A stretch of DNA of 9,545 nt from Candidatus Methanosuratincola sp. (GCA_029907755.1 JARYLH010000051.1:1-9545); one strand, 5' to 3'. Positions 1 to 6,222 are shown, counted from the stretch's first letter. The notes: generated by a model not told the origin, from the sequence alone. Translations and numbers: made by a program.

Positions 1-303
1 GGACACCAGGGTCTTGACCGCCCGGTCCTTTCGGGCCATCAGTTTGGAAAAATCGACCGAAACCCCCGTGGCCTCGATTCCAAATTCCCCGGCAGCCCTC
101 ACCGCGGCCAGGAGTTCCACTCCGCGCAGGAGGGCCTTGGTGGGGATGCACCCCCAGTTCAGGCAGGTTCCCCCAAGCTCCTCTTTCTCAATCAGGGTGA
201 CCTTCCCGCCCCACCGCTCGGTCCTCAGGCACCTCGTGCACATATCGCTTATGCCCTGAGCCCTGCCCATGTATTCATCGACTATTGCCTTGAGATCCCC
301 CAC
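1..303 (-). CDS. lpdA: Dihydrolipoamide dehydrogenase-like flavoprotein, 5' part only, atypical N-terminus
   Basis: The gene runs off the left edge; 101 codons are visible from a GTG start at 303-301 preceded by a GGTGGG-like ribosome site. From residue 32 it reads GGKVTLIEKEELGGTCLNWG and then CIPTKALL, the hallmark of E3 dihydrolipoamide dehydrogenases; C47 and C52 form the redox-active disulfide. E3 enzymes reoxidise dihydrolipoamide of 2-oxoacid dehydrogenase or glycine cleavage complexes using FAD and NAD+. Oddly, the usual N-terminal strand and GxGxxG FAD-binding turn are absent. Residues 1-31 are an unrelated segment with a CxxC pair (C22, C25). The DNA further upstream is AT-rich promoter and does not encode the missing part in any frame. 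It may be a rearranged or degraded gene, an assembly join, or a divergent family member. Family assignment is good; whether it is functional is unclear. Confidence 0.7.
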   Translation of the reverse strand, partial: MGDLKAIVDEYMGRAQGISDMCTRCLRTERWGGKVTLIEKEELGGTCLNWGCIPTKALLRGVELLAAVRAAGEFGIEATGVSVDFSKLMARKDRAVKTLVS

Positions 304-364
304 CCCAGCCCACCCTTGGAACTAATAGGTTAAACATAAATAAATTATTAAGCATACTTAAATT
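304..364. promoter_or_regulatory. Divergent AT-rich promoter between the lpd-like and CARF-like genes
   Basis: This gap is almost pure A/T from about 325 to 364, in contrast to the GC-rich genes. On the plus strand the stretch around 336-345 (ATAAATAAAT) lies about 25 bases before the ATG at 365, as expected for an archaeal TATA box driving a leaderless mRNA. The opposite strand of the same tract can serve the minus gene, which has a GGTGGG element just before its GTG. A perfect inverted repeat, TTAAG-CATA-CTTAA, lies at 348-361, between the TATA element and the ATG, and could be an operator. Transcription starts are inferred from spacing only. Confidence 0.55.
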
Positions 365-1132
365 ATGTCTCAAAACATTGCCGACGGAGCTTTCCCGGAA
401 AGGGTCCACATCGCGCCGGTCGGGTTCGAGATCGACAGGGTTGTTCTCCCGTTCATGAGGATGAAGGGCGAGAGGATCCACCTGATAGTGAGGCAAGACA
501 GCAACAAGAGGGGGATCAATTGCCAAGAGAGGATAGTGGAAGAGCTTGAAAGGGCAAAGAAGCCGTACAAGATCCACAAGGCAGAGCTCGATCTCCTCAA
601 GCTGATCTACACCTGCAGGAAGATAATTGAGGGGGAGCTGAGTTCCGGAAACCGAGTATTCGTGAACATATCCTCGGGGGGATCCATCCAAGGCGTCGCG
701 TGCCACTTCGCGACCCTCACATTCAAGAGAGGCGTGAGCGCTTACTACGCCTACCCTGAGAGGTACATTGAGTATGTAGACCCCAACAGACAGCAGAACT
801 CGGCAGGGCTCTCCAAGATCGAGATGGTGCCCCACTACTCGATAGACCTGCCTACGCCGCAGGAGATGTCCTTCCTTCTCCTGGTGGGACAGTCCAGGGA
901 CCCCAGGAAGAGCCTGCTGCTGAGGAGCTGCCTCGAAGGTGGTCTCTTCTCGGTCGAAGGCAAGTCCAAGCCATACGGGCACGTGATCCTTGAGTGCAGG
1001 TACATCAGGCCGCTTGAGGAGAAGGAGCTGTTGGTCGTGGAGGGGAGGGGAAGGAACAGCAGGGTGCTTCTGACCGAGAAGGGAAAGAACACCCTCCTGC
1101 TCAATGGATTCGAAGTCCTGTCCCAAAATTAA
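365..1132 (+). CDS. CARF-like domain plus winged-helix regulator (DUF6293/HFX_2341 type)
   Basis: 255 residues. The N-terminus has the VHIAPVGFEIDRV opening (residues 14-26) that I associate with the HFX_2341/DUF6293 archaeal regulator family. A Rossmann-like half follows, with NISSGGSIQG at 101-110 matching in position and character the ligand-loop motif of CARF domains (canonically a TGG(T/R)K-like turn after a hydrophobic strand). Residues from about 165 onward look like a winged helix-turn-helix: PTPQEMSFLLLVG, a basic helix, then RVLLTEKGKNTLLLNGFE as the wing end. The expected role is a transcription factor sensing a nucleotide-type ligand. It has its own leaderless-type promoter and is followed by a separate promoter for the CARF-PIN operon, so it may regulate itself or that operon. 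No cas gene is visible nearby. The family call rests on remembered sequence patterns; ligand and targets are unknown. Confidence 0.72.
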   Translation: MSQNIADGAFPERVHIAPVGFEIDRVVLPFMRMKGERIHLIVRQDSNKRGINCQERIVEELERAKKPYKIHKAELDLLKLIYTCRKIIEGELSSGNRVFVNISSGGSIQGVACHFATLTFKRGVSAYYAYPERYIEYVDPNRQQNSAGLSKIEMVPHYSIDLPTPQEMSFLLLVGQSRDPRKSLLLRSCLEGGLFSVEGKSKPYGHVILECRYIRPLEEKELLVVEGRGRNSRVLLTEKGKNTLLLNGFEVLSQN

Positions 1133-1158
1133 TAAATTAAATGGATTAAATAAATCAT

Positions 1159-1167
1159 CTTTAAATA
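1159..1167 (+). promoter_or_regulatory. TATA box for the zinc-ribbon/CARF-PIN operon
   Basis: CTTTAAATA lies in an AT-rich gap (1133-1170) after the CARF-like regulator. Its centre is about 28 bases before the GTG at 1192, which predicts transcription starting at or next to that codon, hence a leaderless mRNA. It implies that the downstream genes are transcribed independently of the regulator gene. The gap also holds the loose repeat TTAAAT-GG-ATTAAAT at about 1137-1150, which could be a binding site. Confidence 0.55.
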
Positions 1168-1191
1168 TTGAGCGGGAGAGACGGGTATCCG

Positions 1192-1443
1192 GTGGTTCCT
1201 TTGTTCATCACATTCTCTTCCTGCGAGGTTTGCGGGAGGACGATAGAGGGGCGCGACTGCCTCCCGGTTGTTGAGGCGGAGTGCACGGGCTGCGCCACTA
1301 GGGCAAGGGTCTGCCCGGGTTGCAAGAGGCGCGGGTGTCCCATCTGCGGCGGGAGCCTGAAGAGCACGTGGACCCTCCTATCTGAGAAGAAGGCCCCGGT
1401 TGGGCAAATCGCGAGAGGCACGAAGGGCAGGAGGAGATTGTGA
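1192..1443 (+). CDS. Small nine-cysteine zinc-ribbon protein
   Basis: 83 residues if it starts at the GTG at 1192. That start is chosen because the TATA box at 1159-1167 places the transcript start there; the in-frame TTG at 1168 lies inside or at the edge of the promoter. There are four CxxC pairs (C11/C14, C31/C34, C41/C44, C49/C52) plus C23, giving a CEVC...ECTGC...VCPGC...GCPIC layout typical of two zinc knuckles or a treble-clef fold. The C-terminus is basic (ARGTKGRRRL), consistent with nucleic-acid or protein contact. It heads the operon that contains the CARF-PIN gene. I do not recognise the family. It could be a zinc-binding adaptor or RNA-binding accessory of the CARF-PIN protein; that is inference from position only. 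Confidence 0.6.
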   Translation: MVPLFITFSSCEVCGRTIEGRDCLPVVEAECTGCATRARVCPGCKRRGCPICGGSLKSTWTLLSEKKAPVGQIARGTKGRRRL

Positions 1444-1586
1444 TGGGGATGCTCTTGGAGCTGGACGGGCATATCGCAGGGCCCACGGCGGATCGATCAG
1501 GCCGCAGGTGCGGAAGAGCCGCCTGGCGCCTGGAAGCTGCAGGGCGGATTGGCGAAGAAAGCCGTCGGACGGGGAGGCTAATCTGA
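1443..1586 (+). CDS. Doubtful 47-residue ORF between the zinc-ribbon and CARF-PIN genes
   Basis: The ATG at 1443 overlaps the upstream stop (TGATG) and has a strong ribosome site, GGAGGAG at 1430-1436, with six bases of spacing. The ORF ends exactly where the CARF-PIN TTG begins (TGA at 1584-1586, TTG at 1587). The product (MGMLLELDGHIAGPTADRSG, then an Arg/Gly-rich tail) has no recognisable motif. Its arginine codons include many CGN triplets, unlike the AGG/AGA-dominated neighbours, which argues against selection on this frame. No other frame of this 140-base stretch looks better. It may be a real small protein, a coupling leader that delivers ribosomes to the next gene, or a decayed remnant. 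Confidence 0.33.
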   Translation: MGMLLELDGHIAGPTADRSGRRCGRAAWRLEAAGRIGEESRRTGRLI

Positions 1587-3077
1587 TTGGGCTGCAAGTA
1601 CATCACGATGCTGGGGAGGAGCGGATGGGCGCTGGTTAATTCGTACTACGCTGCGGTCAGGGAAAGGGGCTACCAGCCAGACGAGGTCGTCATATTCGCT
1701 GAGGAGGGCACTGCCGGCGGTCTCGAAGCCGCTTCTGAGGGGATCAGGGCAGTATCTGTCAAATACGGCTTCCAGCCAAGGATAAGGAGCGAGGTCGTCA
1801 GGGACGGGGACTTCGTTGAGGCGGGCAGGAAGATGACTGAAACCATCAAGGCGTGGAAGGCTTCGGGGAACAAGATTGCAGTGGACATAACCCCGGGTAG
1901 GAAAGCCCTCGTGGTCGGGGTGCTGATACCGTTGAACAAGCTCTGGGTCGATCACATATTCTACCTGCAGATCGACGACACCAGCGACTCTGCGAAGCCC
2001 TACATGACGATCCCTCTGGGGAGGCAGACTCTGCGACTTCATAGAGGAGGCGGGTGTGTCGAGGCAATGAGCTCAGCCAGCAGGCCCTCGTTCACCCTGG
2101 ACGAGGAGGAGGCCCAGATACTCATAAACCTCTTCCTTGGGGATTTCGAGCTGACCTACCCGATCACGCGCATTCCGCTCTTCAGCTGCACGCCCACTGG
2201 AGGGAAATACACGCTCTCCACAGCCATCACGCCAGAGTCGTTCGGAATCAGGGATGAAGACCCGTACCTCGAGGGGCCTTCGTATGCCGACGTACTTGAG
2301 TGCATGATGAGCAGCGGGATACTGGGCTTTACAAACATGGAGGAGTTCAAGGAAAAGCTGAAGGCGTACAGGGCGTACAAGAACACCCTCTTCGCGCTCG
2401 ACACCAACATTGTCTACAGGAGGTTCGTCTCAAACACCGGGCTGCTGAACCCGAAGGAGTGCGTAATAGTCAGCACGGTCAGGGACGAGATAACGAGCGT
2501 CCACAACTACAAGTACACGCAGGAACAGATAATCCAGATGAAGATTGCGGCGCCGTTCGAGAGGGGTCTGCTGGACGAGCTGGCGAACAGGAGGATGAAA
2601 AAATCGAGGAAGGCTTACAGGTTCGCGAACAAGGAGCTTAAGGCGCTTGCCGCAGCGATACCTTTGGAGGCGGCGGAGAGGTTTTCCGGCCAGGAGGGCG
2701 AGGGAGACAGGATAATCGCCAGGACAGTCTCGAAATGCGCCCGCGAGAGGAACGCCCAGATCGTCCTGCTCACCGCAGACAGCTCGATGACAGACATCTG
2801 CGACGCCGAGGGCATCGAGCACTTCCTATTCGAGATGCCGAAGGAGGTGCCACGCGAGTCGCTGTGCACTGGACCGCAGCTGCGCAGGCTCGTGGCCGAC
2901 CTCGCGTGTGTGCTGGCCTTGGTCAAGATGAACTCCATCATAATTTACGGGGAGTTCAGGGGAAAGAGGGATGCTGAGGACCTCAAGGCTGTCTTCCTCG
3001 ATGGCAGGGCAGCCGATGGGTTTAAGAAAGACCTGGAAGTGTGCAGAGAACTGAAAGGGTTGGGATTCAAATTTTGA
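1587..3077 (+). CDS. CARF-like domain fused to a PIN ribonuclease domain
   Basis: 496 residues from a TTG start, supported by GGGGAGG at 1571-1577 nine bases upstream. Residues 1-150 form a Rossmann-type CARF-like sensor: first strand KYITMLGRSGW (4-14), second strand EVVIFAEEG (33-41), and the diagnostic strand-turn AVDITPGRKALVVG (98-111), close to the CARF ligand motif D-x-T-x-G-(T/R)-K. Residues about 165-262 are a linker/helical region. A PIN domain begins at about 266: D272 in FALDTN, E301 in TVRDEI, D374 in GEGDRII and D398 in LLTADSSM are the expected metal-binding acids in the right order. The last 90 residues form a helical extension. PIN domains are metal-dependent RNases; CARF domains bind cyclic oligoadenylates or similar nucleotides, so a ligand-gated RNase is the natural inference. 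The neighbouring CARF-like regulator, zinc-ribbon protein and HAD phosphatase support a stress or defence module. The ligand is unknown. Confidence 0.78.
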   Translation: MGCKYITMLGRSGWALVNSYYAAVRERGYQPDEVVIFAEEGTAGGLEAASEGIRAVSVKYGFQPRIRSEVVRDGDFVEAGRKMTETIKAWKASGNKIAVDITPGRKALVVGVLIPLNKLWVDHIFYLQIDDTSDSAKPYMTIPLGRQTLRLHRGGGCVEAMSSASRPSFTLDEEEAQILINLFLGDFELTYPITRIPLFSCTPTGGKYTLSTAITPESFGIRDEDPYLEGPSYADVLECMMSSGILGFTNMEEFKEKLKAYRAYKNTLFALDTNIVYRRFVSNTGLLNPKECVIVSTVRDEITSVHNYKYTQEQIIQMKIAAPFERGLLDELANRRMKKSRKAYRFANKELKALAAAIPLEAAERFSGQEGEGDRIIARTVSKCARERNAQIVLLTADSSMTDICDAEGIEHFLFEMPKEVPRESLCTGPQLRRLVADLACVLALVKMNSIIIYGEFRGKRDAEDLKAVFLDGRAADGFKKDLEVCRELKGLGFKF

Positions 3078-3826
3078 ACGGCATAAAGGCGGTCCTCTTT
3101 GATATGGACAACACGCTGATGGACTTCGTCTACGCGCAGGTCGGGGCGTGCAGAGCTGTGGCGGCCCGGCTGGGCAGGGGCAACGGGCTTGACCTTTTGG
3201 ATCTCTTCATCAGAAGTCGCGGGGAATACGAAAGCTATTCGGTGATCGCTGACTACATGGCTGGACTTGGAATCTTCGACTTCGACCTCTACTTCGAGTG
3301 CTGCGAGGTCTACGACAGCACGAAGCTCGACCTCATACGGCCGTACGACGGCGTGGAGCCGATGCTAATGAGCCTCCGCGAGATGGGCGTGAAGATTGCC
3401 TTGGTCACCAATGCCAGAAGGGCGAACGCAGCCATAAGGATGGAGAGGACCCGCCTCAGGCAATACTTCGACGTGGTCGTGACTGCAGACGACACTGAGA
3501 GGGTGAAGCCCGATCCGCGTCACCTGGAGGTTGCACTGAGCCTGCTGGGGGTCGGTCCGGAGGAGGCGCTATTCGTCGGCGACAGCATACAGAGGGACAT
3601 CAAGGCGGCGAAGTGCATGGGCATGAAGGCTGCATACGCCCACTACGGGGACTGCAATTTCTTCGAGAGCCGGGATGAAAGCCCGGACTACTTACTCTGC
3701 AAGCCAATGGACCTGATCACCGTATTGGAGGGGGCGGCCGGGGAGATCGGTCTGCAGCCAGGCACGGCAAACTGCCAGCCCCTGCAGGACTCTTTCATTG
3801 AGCCCCAAGTTCAAAGACGCTCCTGA
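3074..3826 (+). CDS. HAD-superfamily phosphohydrolase
   Basis: 250 residues from the TTG at 3074, which overlaps the CARF-PIN stop as TTGA; this puts the first strand right at the N-terminus, as usual for the family. All four HAD motifs are present: DMDNT (nucleophile D10, acid/base D12), LVTNA (T112), VKPDP (K145) and FVGDSIQRD (D170, D175). The insertion after motif I, about 75 helical residues, is a C1-type cap, as in phosphoglycolate phosphatase-like and archaeal TIGR02253-like enzymes. Such enzymes hydrolyse small phosphate esters in the cytoplasm. The in-frame GTG at 3041 is a possible alternative start but would overlap the previous gene more. The 3' end overlaps the opposing ClC gene by 32 bases. 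Translational coupling to the CARF-PIN gene suggests a joint role, for instance acting on a nucleotide product, but the substrate cannot be read from the sequence. Confidence 0.85.
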   Translation: MNGIKAVLFDMDNTLMDFVYAQVGACRAVAARLGRGNGLDLLDLFIRSRGEYESYSVIADYMAGLGIFDFDLYFECCEVYDSTKLDLIRPYDGVEPMLMSLREMGVKIALVTNARRANAAIRMERTRLRQYFDVVVTADDTERVKPDPRHLEVALSLLGVGPEEALFVGDSIQRDIKAAKCMGMKAAYAHYGDCNFFESRDESPDYLLCKPMDLITVLEGAAGEIGLQPGTANCQPLQDSFIEPQVQRRS

Positions 3827-5390
3827 TGATGTCGCTCTGGGTTATGACGCCCAGCAGATTCGACTCCGCGTCCGTGACGTAGACGTGGGTCTCCTCGGTG
3901 TTGAGCATGCGCATGACTAGGCGATCCAGCGTCTCCTCCGGCATCACAGGATCAGAAAAGACCACGACCTCCGAAACAGGCTTCCCCTTCTCCTCCACCA
4001 GCAAGACATCCAAGGTGACGTAGCCGATGTAAGCCCTCCCCGAAACCACGGGCATCACGCGGTAGCCGAGCCTTTTTAGTGTATCCAGCGCCTCGCCCAC
4101 CGTCGCATTTGAGTCGATCGCAGATGGCTTAGGCACCATGACTCTCTCTATGTGGATCTCCTTTAAGCGGTTGCCCATCCTGTGACCGAACATCCCTAGA
4201 GCCATCTCCTTCTTGGTGATCCTCCTGAGGAGCTGGTGCTCGTGTATAGACCTGTCTTTGGTGATCAGAAAAGAGATCGCCGCTGCGACTATCGAAGGGA
4301 GGAGGACGACAGGGCCAAATGTCTCGCCGACTAGGAGGATCGAAGTCAGGAGCGCCTTGTTCGTTGCCGCAAAGACTCCGGCCACGGCCGCAGCGATCAT
4401 GACCGCCCGATCAGGCTGCCCTGTGGCGACCGAATAAGCCTCGCCCAGCATCACGCCCAAGAATATGCAGGGCATGAACAGCCCGCCCGATCCCCCCGTA
4501 GAGAGGGTCACAGAGGTGGCGATCATTTTCATCACAAGGAGCGCTATCGCCAAGGAAAGGGAGAGCTGGACTGCCCCGCTGCCCGCCCCGCTTATGACAC
4601 CAAAGTCCGTACCGAGGACTTCAGGGAAGAAGACTGCTATTGCAGCCAAGGCACCGCCGCCGACCAGAGGCACTAAGAGGGAATCCCTGCGGTTCGCCTG
4701 CGCCTTCATCGCCCTAAAGATGCTGATGAATACAAGGGAAACTGCCGCCGAGATCAAGCCAACGGCGACAGAGTTCGCCAGGAGCGCAGGGGTGATCTCG
4801 ATGGTGGCGGACTGGAAGGGGAACAGCCGCTCTGTGCCCAAGAGGAGCACGGTGGAGGTGTAGGACACCACCACTGCGACGAGCGACGAGACAAAGACGC
4901 CCGTTTCCACGTCATACATATAGGGTATCTCGAGGGCGAAGACTGTACCGGTGAGGGGCGCCCTGAAGATCGCTGCTATTCCCGCGGCTGCACCGTTTAT
5001 GTACAGGCGCTTCATCTTCTCGGGATCCAAGCCAAATCTCCTTGCCATCCATGACCCGATGCCTGCGCCCATCGTCAGGCCTGGCCCCTCAGGCCCTGCG
5101 CTCCCCCCTAGAGCCATCGTCACGAGAGAGGAAACCGCGCTGACTGCTGTGGATCGGAGCGATGCCATCCCGTGCCGCAGGTGGTAGGTCTCAAGGAACC
5201 TGTCGACCCCAGAGCCGGTCTTCTTAGAGTCGGAAAGGATGCGCACGAGCAGGCAAGCAGCGGGGATGCTCAGAAAAGCCAGCAGCGGGGCAGGGATGGA
5301 AGGCGCCAAAGCCCTGCTTGTATAGTCCAAGACAAGTAGGAACATGGAGACGGAAATGCCGGTCGTGAAGCCCGTGAGAAGCAAAGGCAC
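3795..5390 (-). CDS. ClC-family chloride channel or transporter with two C-terminal CBS domains
   Basis: 531 residues from a GTG at 5390. Upstream in-frame codons reach a stop within ten codons and offer no better start. The membrane domain (about 1-385) carries the three ClC selectivity signatures: GSGVD (59-63, central Ser), GPEGP (99-103, with the gating glutamate E101) and GGLFMPCIFLG (302-312). The cytoplasmic tail has two CBS domains (about 412-465 and 470-528), which in this family bind adenine nucleotides and modulate gating. Aligning RAPLTGTVFALEIPY (143-157) by eye with E. coli ClcA puts I155 at the internal proton glutamate (E203), so it may be a channel or an exchanger with altered coupling. 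It is tail-to-tail with the HAD gene and divergent from the ferritin-like gene. The family call is secure; ion and mechanism are not. Confidence 0.92.
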   Translation of the reverse strand: MPLLLTGFTTGISVSMFLLVLDYTSRALAPSIPAPLLAFLSIPAACLLVRILSDSKKTGSGVDRFLETYHLRHGMASLRSTAVSAVSSLVTMALGGSAGPEGPGLTMGAGIGSWMARRFGLDPEKMKRLYINGAAAGIAAIFRAPLTGTVFALEIPYMYDVETGVFVSSLVAVVVSYTSTVLLLGTERLFPFQSATIEITPALLANSVAVGLISAAVSLVFISIFRAMKAQANRRDSLLVPLVGGGALAAIAVFFPEVLGTDFGVISGAGSGAVQLSLSLAIALLVMKMIATSVTLSTGGSGGLFMPCIFLGVMLGEAYSVATGQPDRAVMIAAAVAGVFAATNKALLTSILLVGETFGPVVLLPSIVAAAISFLITKDRSIHEHQLLRRITKKEMALGMFGHRMGNRLKEIHIERVMVPKPSAIDSNATVGEALDTLKRLGYRVMPVVSGRAYIGYVTLDVLLVEEKGKPVSEVVVFSDPVMPEETLDRLVMRMLNTEETHVYVTDAESNLLGVITQSDIIRSVFELGAQ

Positions 5391-5525
5391 AAAGCTTCGC
5401 CAGTCCGTCTCAGCTCACCACAGGCGTGTCTTATCATCATTCTTTTTAAGAATTGCGCAAGGCAATGCAAGCCAATGCATCAAATATATTAGCCTATCCA
5501 GCGGTATTAGAAATGGTGGTGCTTT
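5391..5525. promoter_or_regulatory. Divergent promoter region with tandem 10-bp repeats
   Basis: This gap serves the minus ClC gene and the plus ferritin-like gene. Minus strand: TTCTTAAAAAGA at 5452-5441 is TATA-like, predicting a start near 5418. Plus strand: AAATATATT at 5482-5490 is TATA-like, predicting a start near 5512; GGTGGTG at 5515-5521 can act as ribosome site for the TTG at 5526. Between the two boxes lie the palindrome TTGCGCAA (5453-5460) and two copies of CAATGCA (5463-5469 and 5473-5479) exactly 10 bp apart. On the minus strand these read as three helical-turn-spaced units, GCATTGGCTT, GCATTGCCTT and GCGCAATTCT. They look like a shared regulator site. Functions are inferred. 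Confidence 0.5.
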
Positions 5526-5996
5526 TTGGAGGGCATATACTCTTTCCTGGCATTCTATGAAAGGAAGACCGCAGAGGTTTACGAAAAGATAAGACCTTCT
5601 ATAAAGAACGGCACGGCAAGGCTCCTGATCTCGATACTGGCTATAGACTCGAGGAAGCACAGCGAAGTCTTCAGACACCTGTCGGGAGGAGAGGTCCCGA
5701 AGACCGCTCCGGAGGCGGACCTAGGACCAGTGGCGGCAGAAGCGGTCAGGATCCTCGATGAGGCAGAAAGCCTGATCGGCAAGAAGGCGCCGCTGGAAAT
5801 CCTTGAGGGGCTTGTGAAGTACGAGAAGCTCATGAATGAGGAGTACTTGGTCGAGATATATGCAAAGGCACTAGACCTCAAGCAGAAGAACGGAACCATC
5901 AAGAAGGTGCTCAACAGCATAGCCGAGGACGAGAACAGGCACCGGGATTTCCTTGAGCAGGCAATCAGCCTCGAGAAGGGAGAGGCTGGTTCGTGA
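5526..5996 (+). CDS. Ferritin-like (rubrerythrin-type) four-helix protein
   Basis: 156 residues from a TTG; no other in-frame start exists between it and an upstream TAG at 5508. Helical content and ligand spacing fit a ferritin-like fold: E12 in FYERK (helix 1), H45 in IDSRKHSEVF (helix 2), E100/E105 in VKYEKLMNEEY (helix 3), and E136-x-x-H139 in AEDENRHRDF (helix 4). Such proteins bind a di-iron centre and act in oxidative stress or iron handling. There is no rubredoxin domain. The helix 2 motif, normally E-x-x-H, is S42-x-x-H45 with D41 one position earlier, so a ligand is displaced or missing; I have an impression that some archaeal members share a DSxKH form. The gene is followed by, and translationally coupled to, a two-helix membrane protein. 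Exact substrate unknown. Confidence 0.75.
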   Translation: MEGIYSFLAFYERKTAEVYEKIRPSIKNGTARLLISILAIDSRKHSEVFRHLSGGEVPKTAPEADLGPVAAEAVRILDEAESLIGKKAPLEILEGLVKYEKLMNEEYLVEIYAKALDLKQKNGTIKKVLNSIAEDENRHRDFLEQAISLEKGEAGS

Positions 5997-6208
5997 ATGC
6001 AGGAAATGGAAATGGGGGTGGAAGATTGGCGAGTGCTTATAGGAAGTATGGCGTGATACTGGGGCTGATCATTGCGGCGATCGGGGCAGCCGTCACAGGC
6101 TACACCCTTATGGATCCAAGCGCGTTGGGGATCACCGGCACCCTGATCGGGGTTTCCGGAATAGTCATAGGGCTGATAATAGCAGTTGCAGCCTGGAAGG
6201 TTGACTGA
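5993..6208 (+). CDS. Small two-helix membrane protein
   Basis: 71 residues. The GTG at 5993 overlaps the ferritin-like stop (GTGA), and GGGAGAGG at 5978-5985 lies seven bases before it, so this start is well supported. After a Gly/Asn-rich soluble head (residues 1-15) and the basic patch YRKY, there are two hydrophobic helices, about 20-40 (GVILGLIIAAIGAAVTGYTL) and 45-67. The short DPSALG connector makes a helical hairpin, probably with both ends on the same side of the membrane. I do not recognise a family. Coupling suggests joint production with the ferritin-like protein, perhaps as its membrane anchor; that is inference. Confidence 0.72.
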   Translation: MNAGNGNGGGRLASAYRKYGVILGLIIAAIGAAVTGYTLMDPSALGITGTLIGVSGIVIGLIIAVAAWKVD

Positions 6209-6221
6209 ACCCAGTCAAACC
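6199..6221 (+). terminator. Stem-loop at the end of the two-helix gene
   Basis: TTGACTG (6201-6207) and CAGTCAA (6212-6218) form a perfect 7-bp stem with loop AACC. It is extended by GG/CC pairing across one bulged A. The hairpin straddles the stop codon and is followed by the pyrimidine-rich ACCCTTATTTCCTC. It lies in the convergent gap before msrB. The T tract is weak for an archaeal terminator, so it may instead protect the mRNA 3' end. Confidence 0.4.
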
Positions 6222-6222
6222 C

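Noticed and set aside
275..1126. Long minus-strand ORF (283 residues) opposite the CARF-like gene
   Set aside because: It is antisense to a well-supported gene over its whole length, has no recognisable domain and would run across the AT-rich promoter; it is a by-product of GC-rich codon positions.
5513..5560. 15-codon mini-ORF (ATG at 5513) at the predicted transcript start of the ferritin-like gene
   Set aside because: It could be a leaderless leader peptide, but the ATG position relative to the TATA box is the only support and the overlap may be chance.
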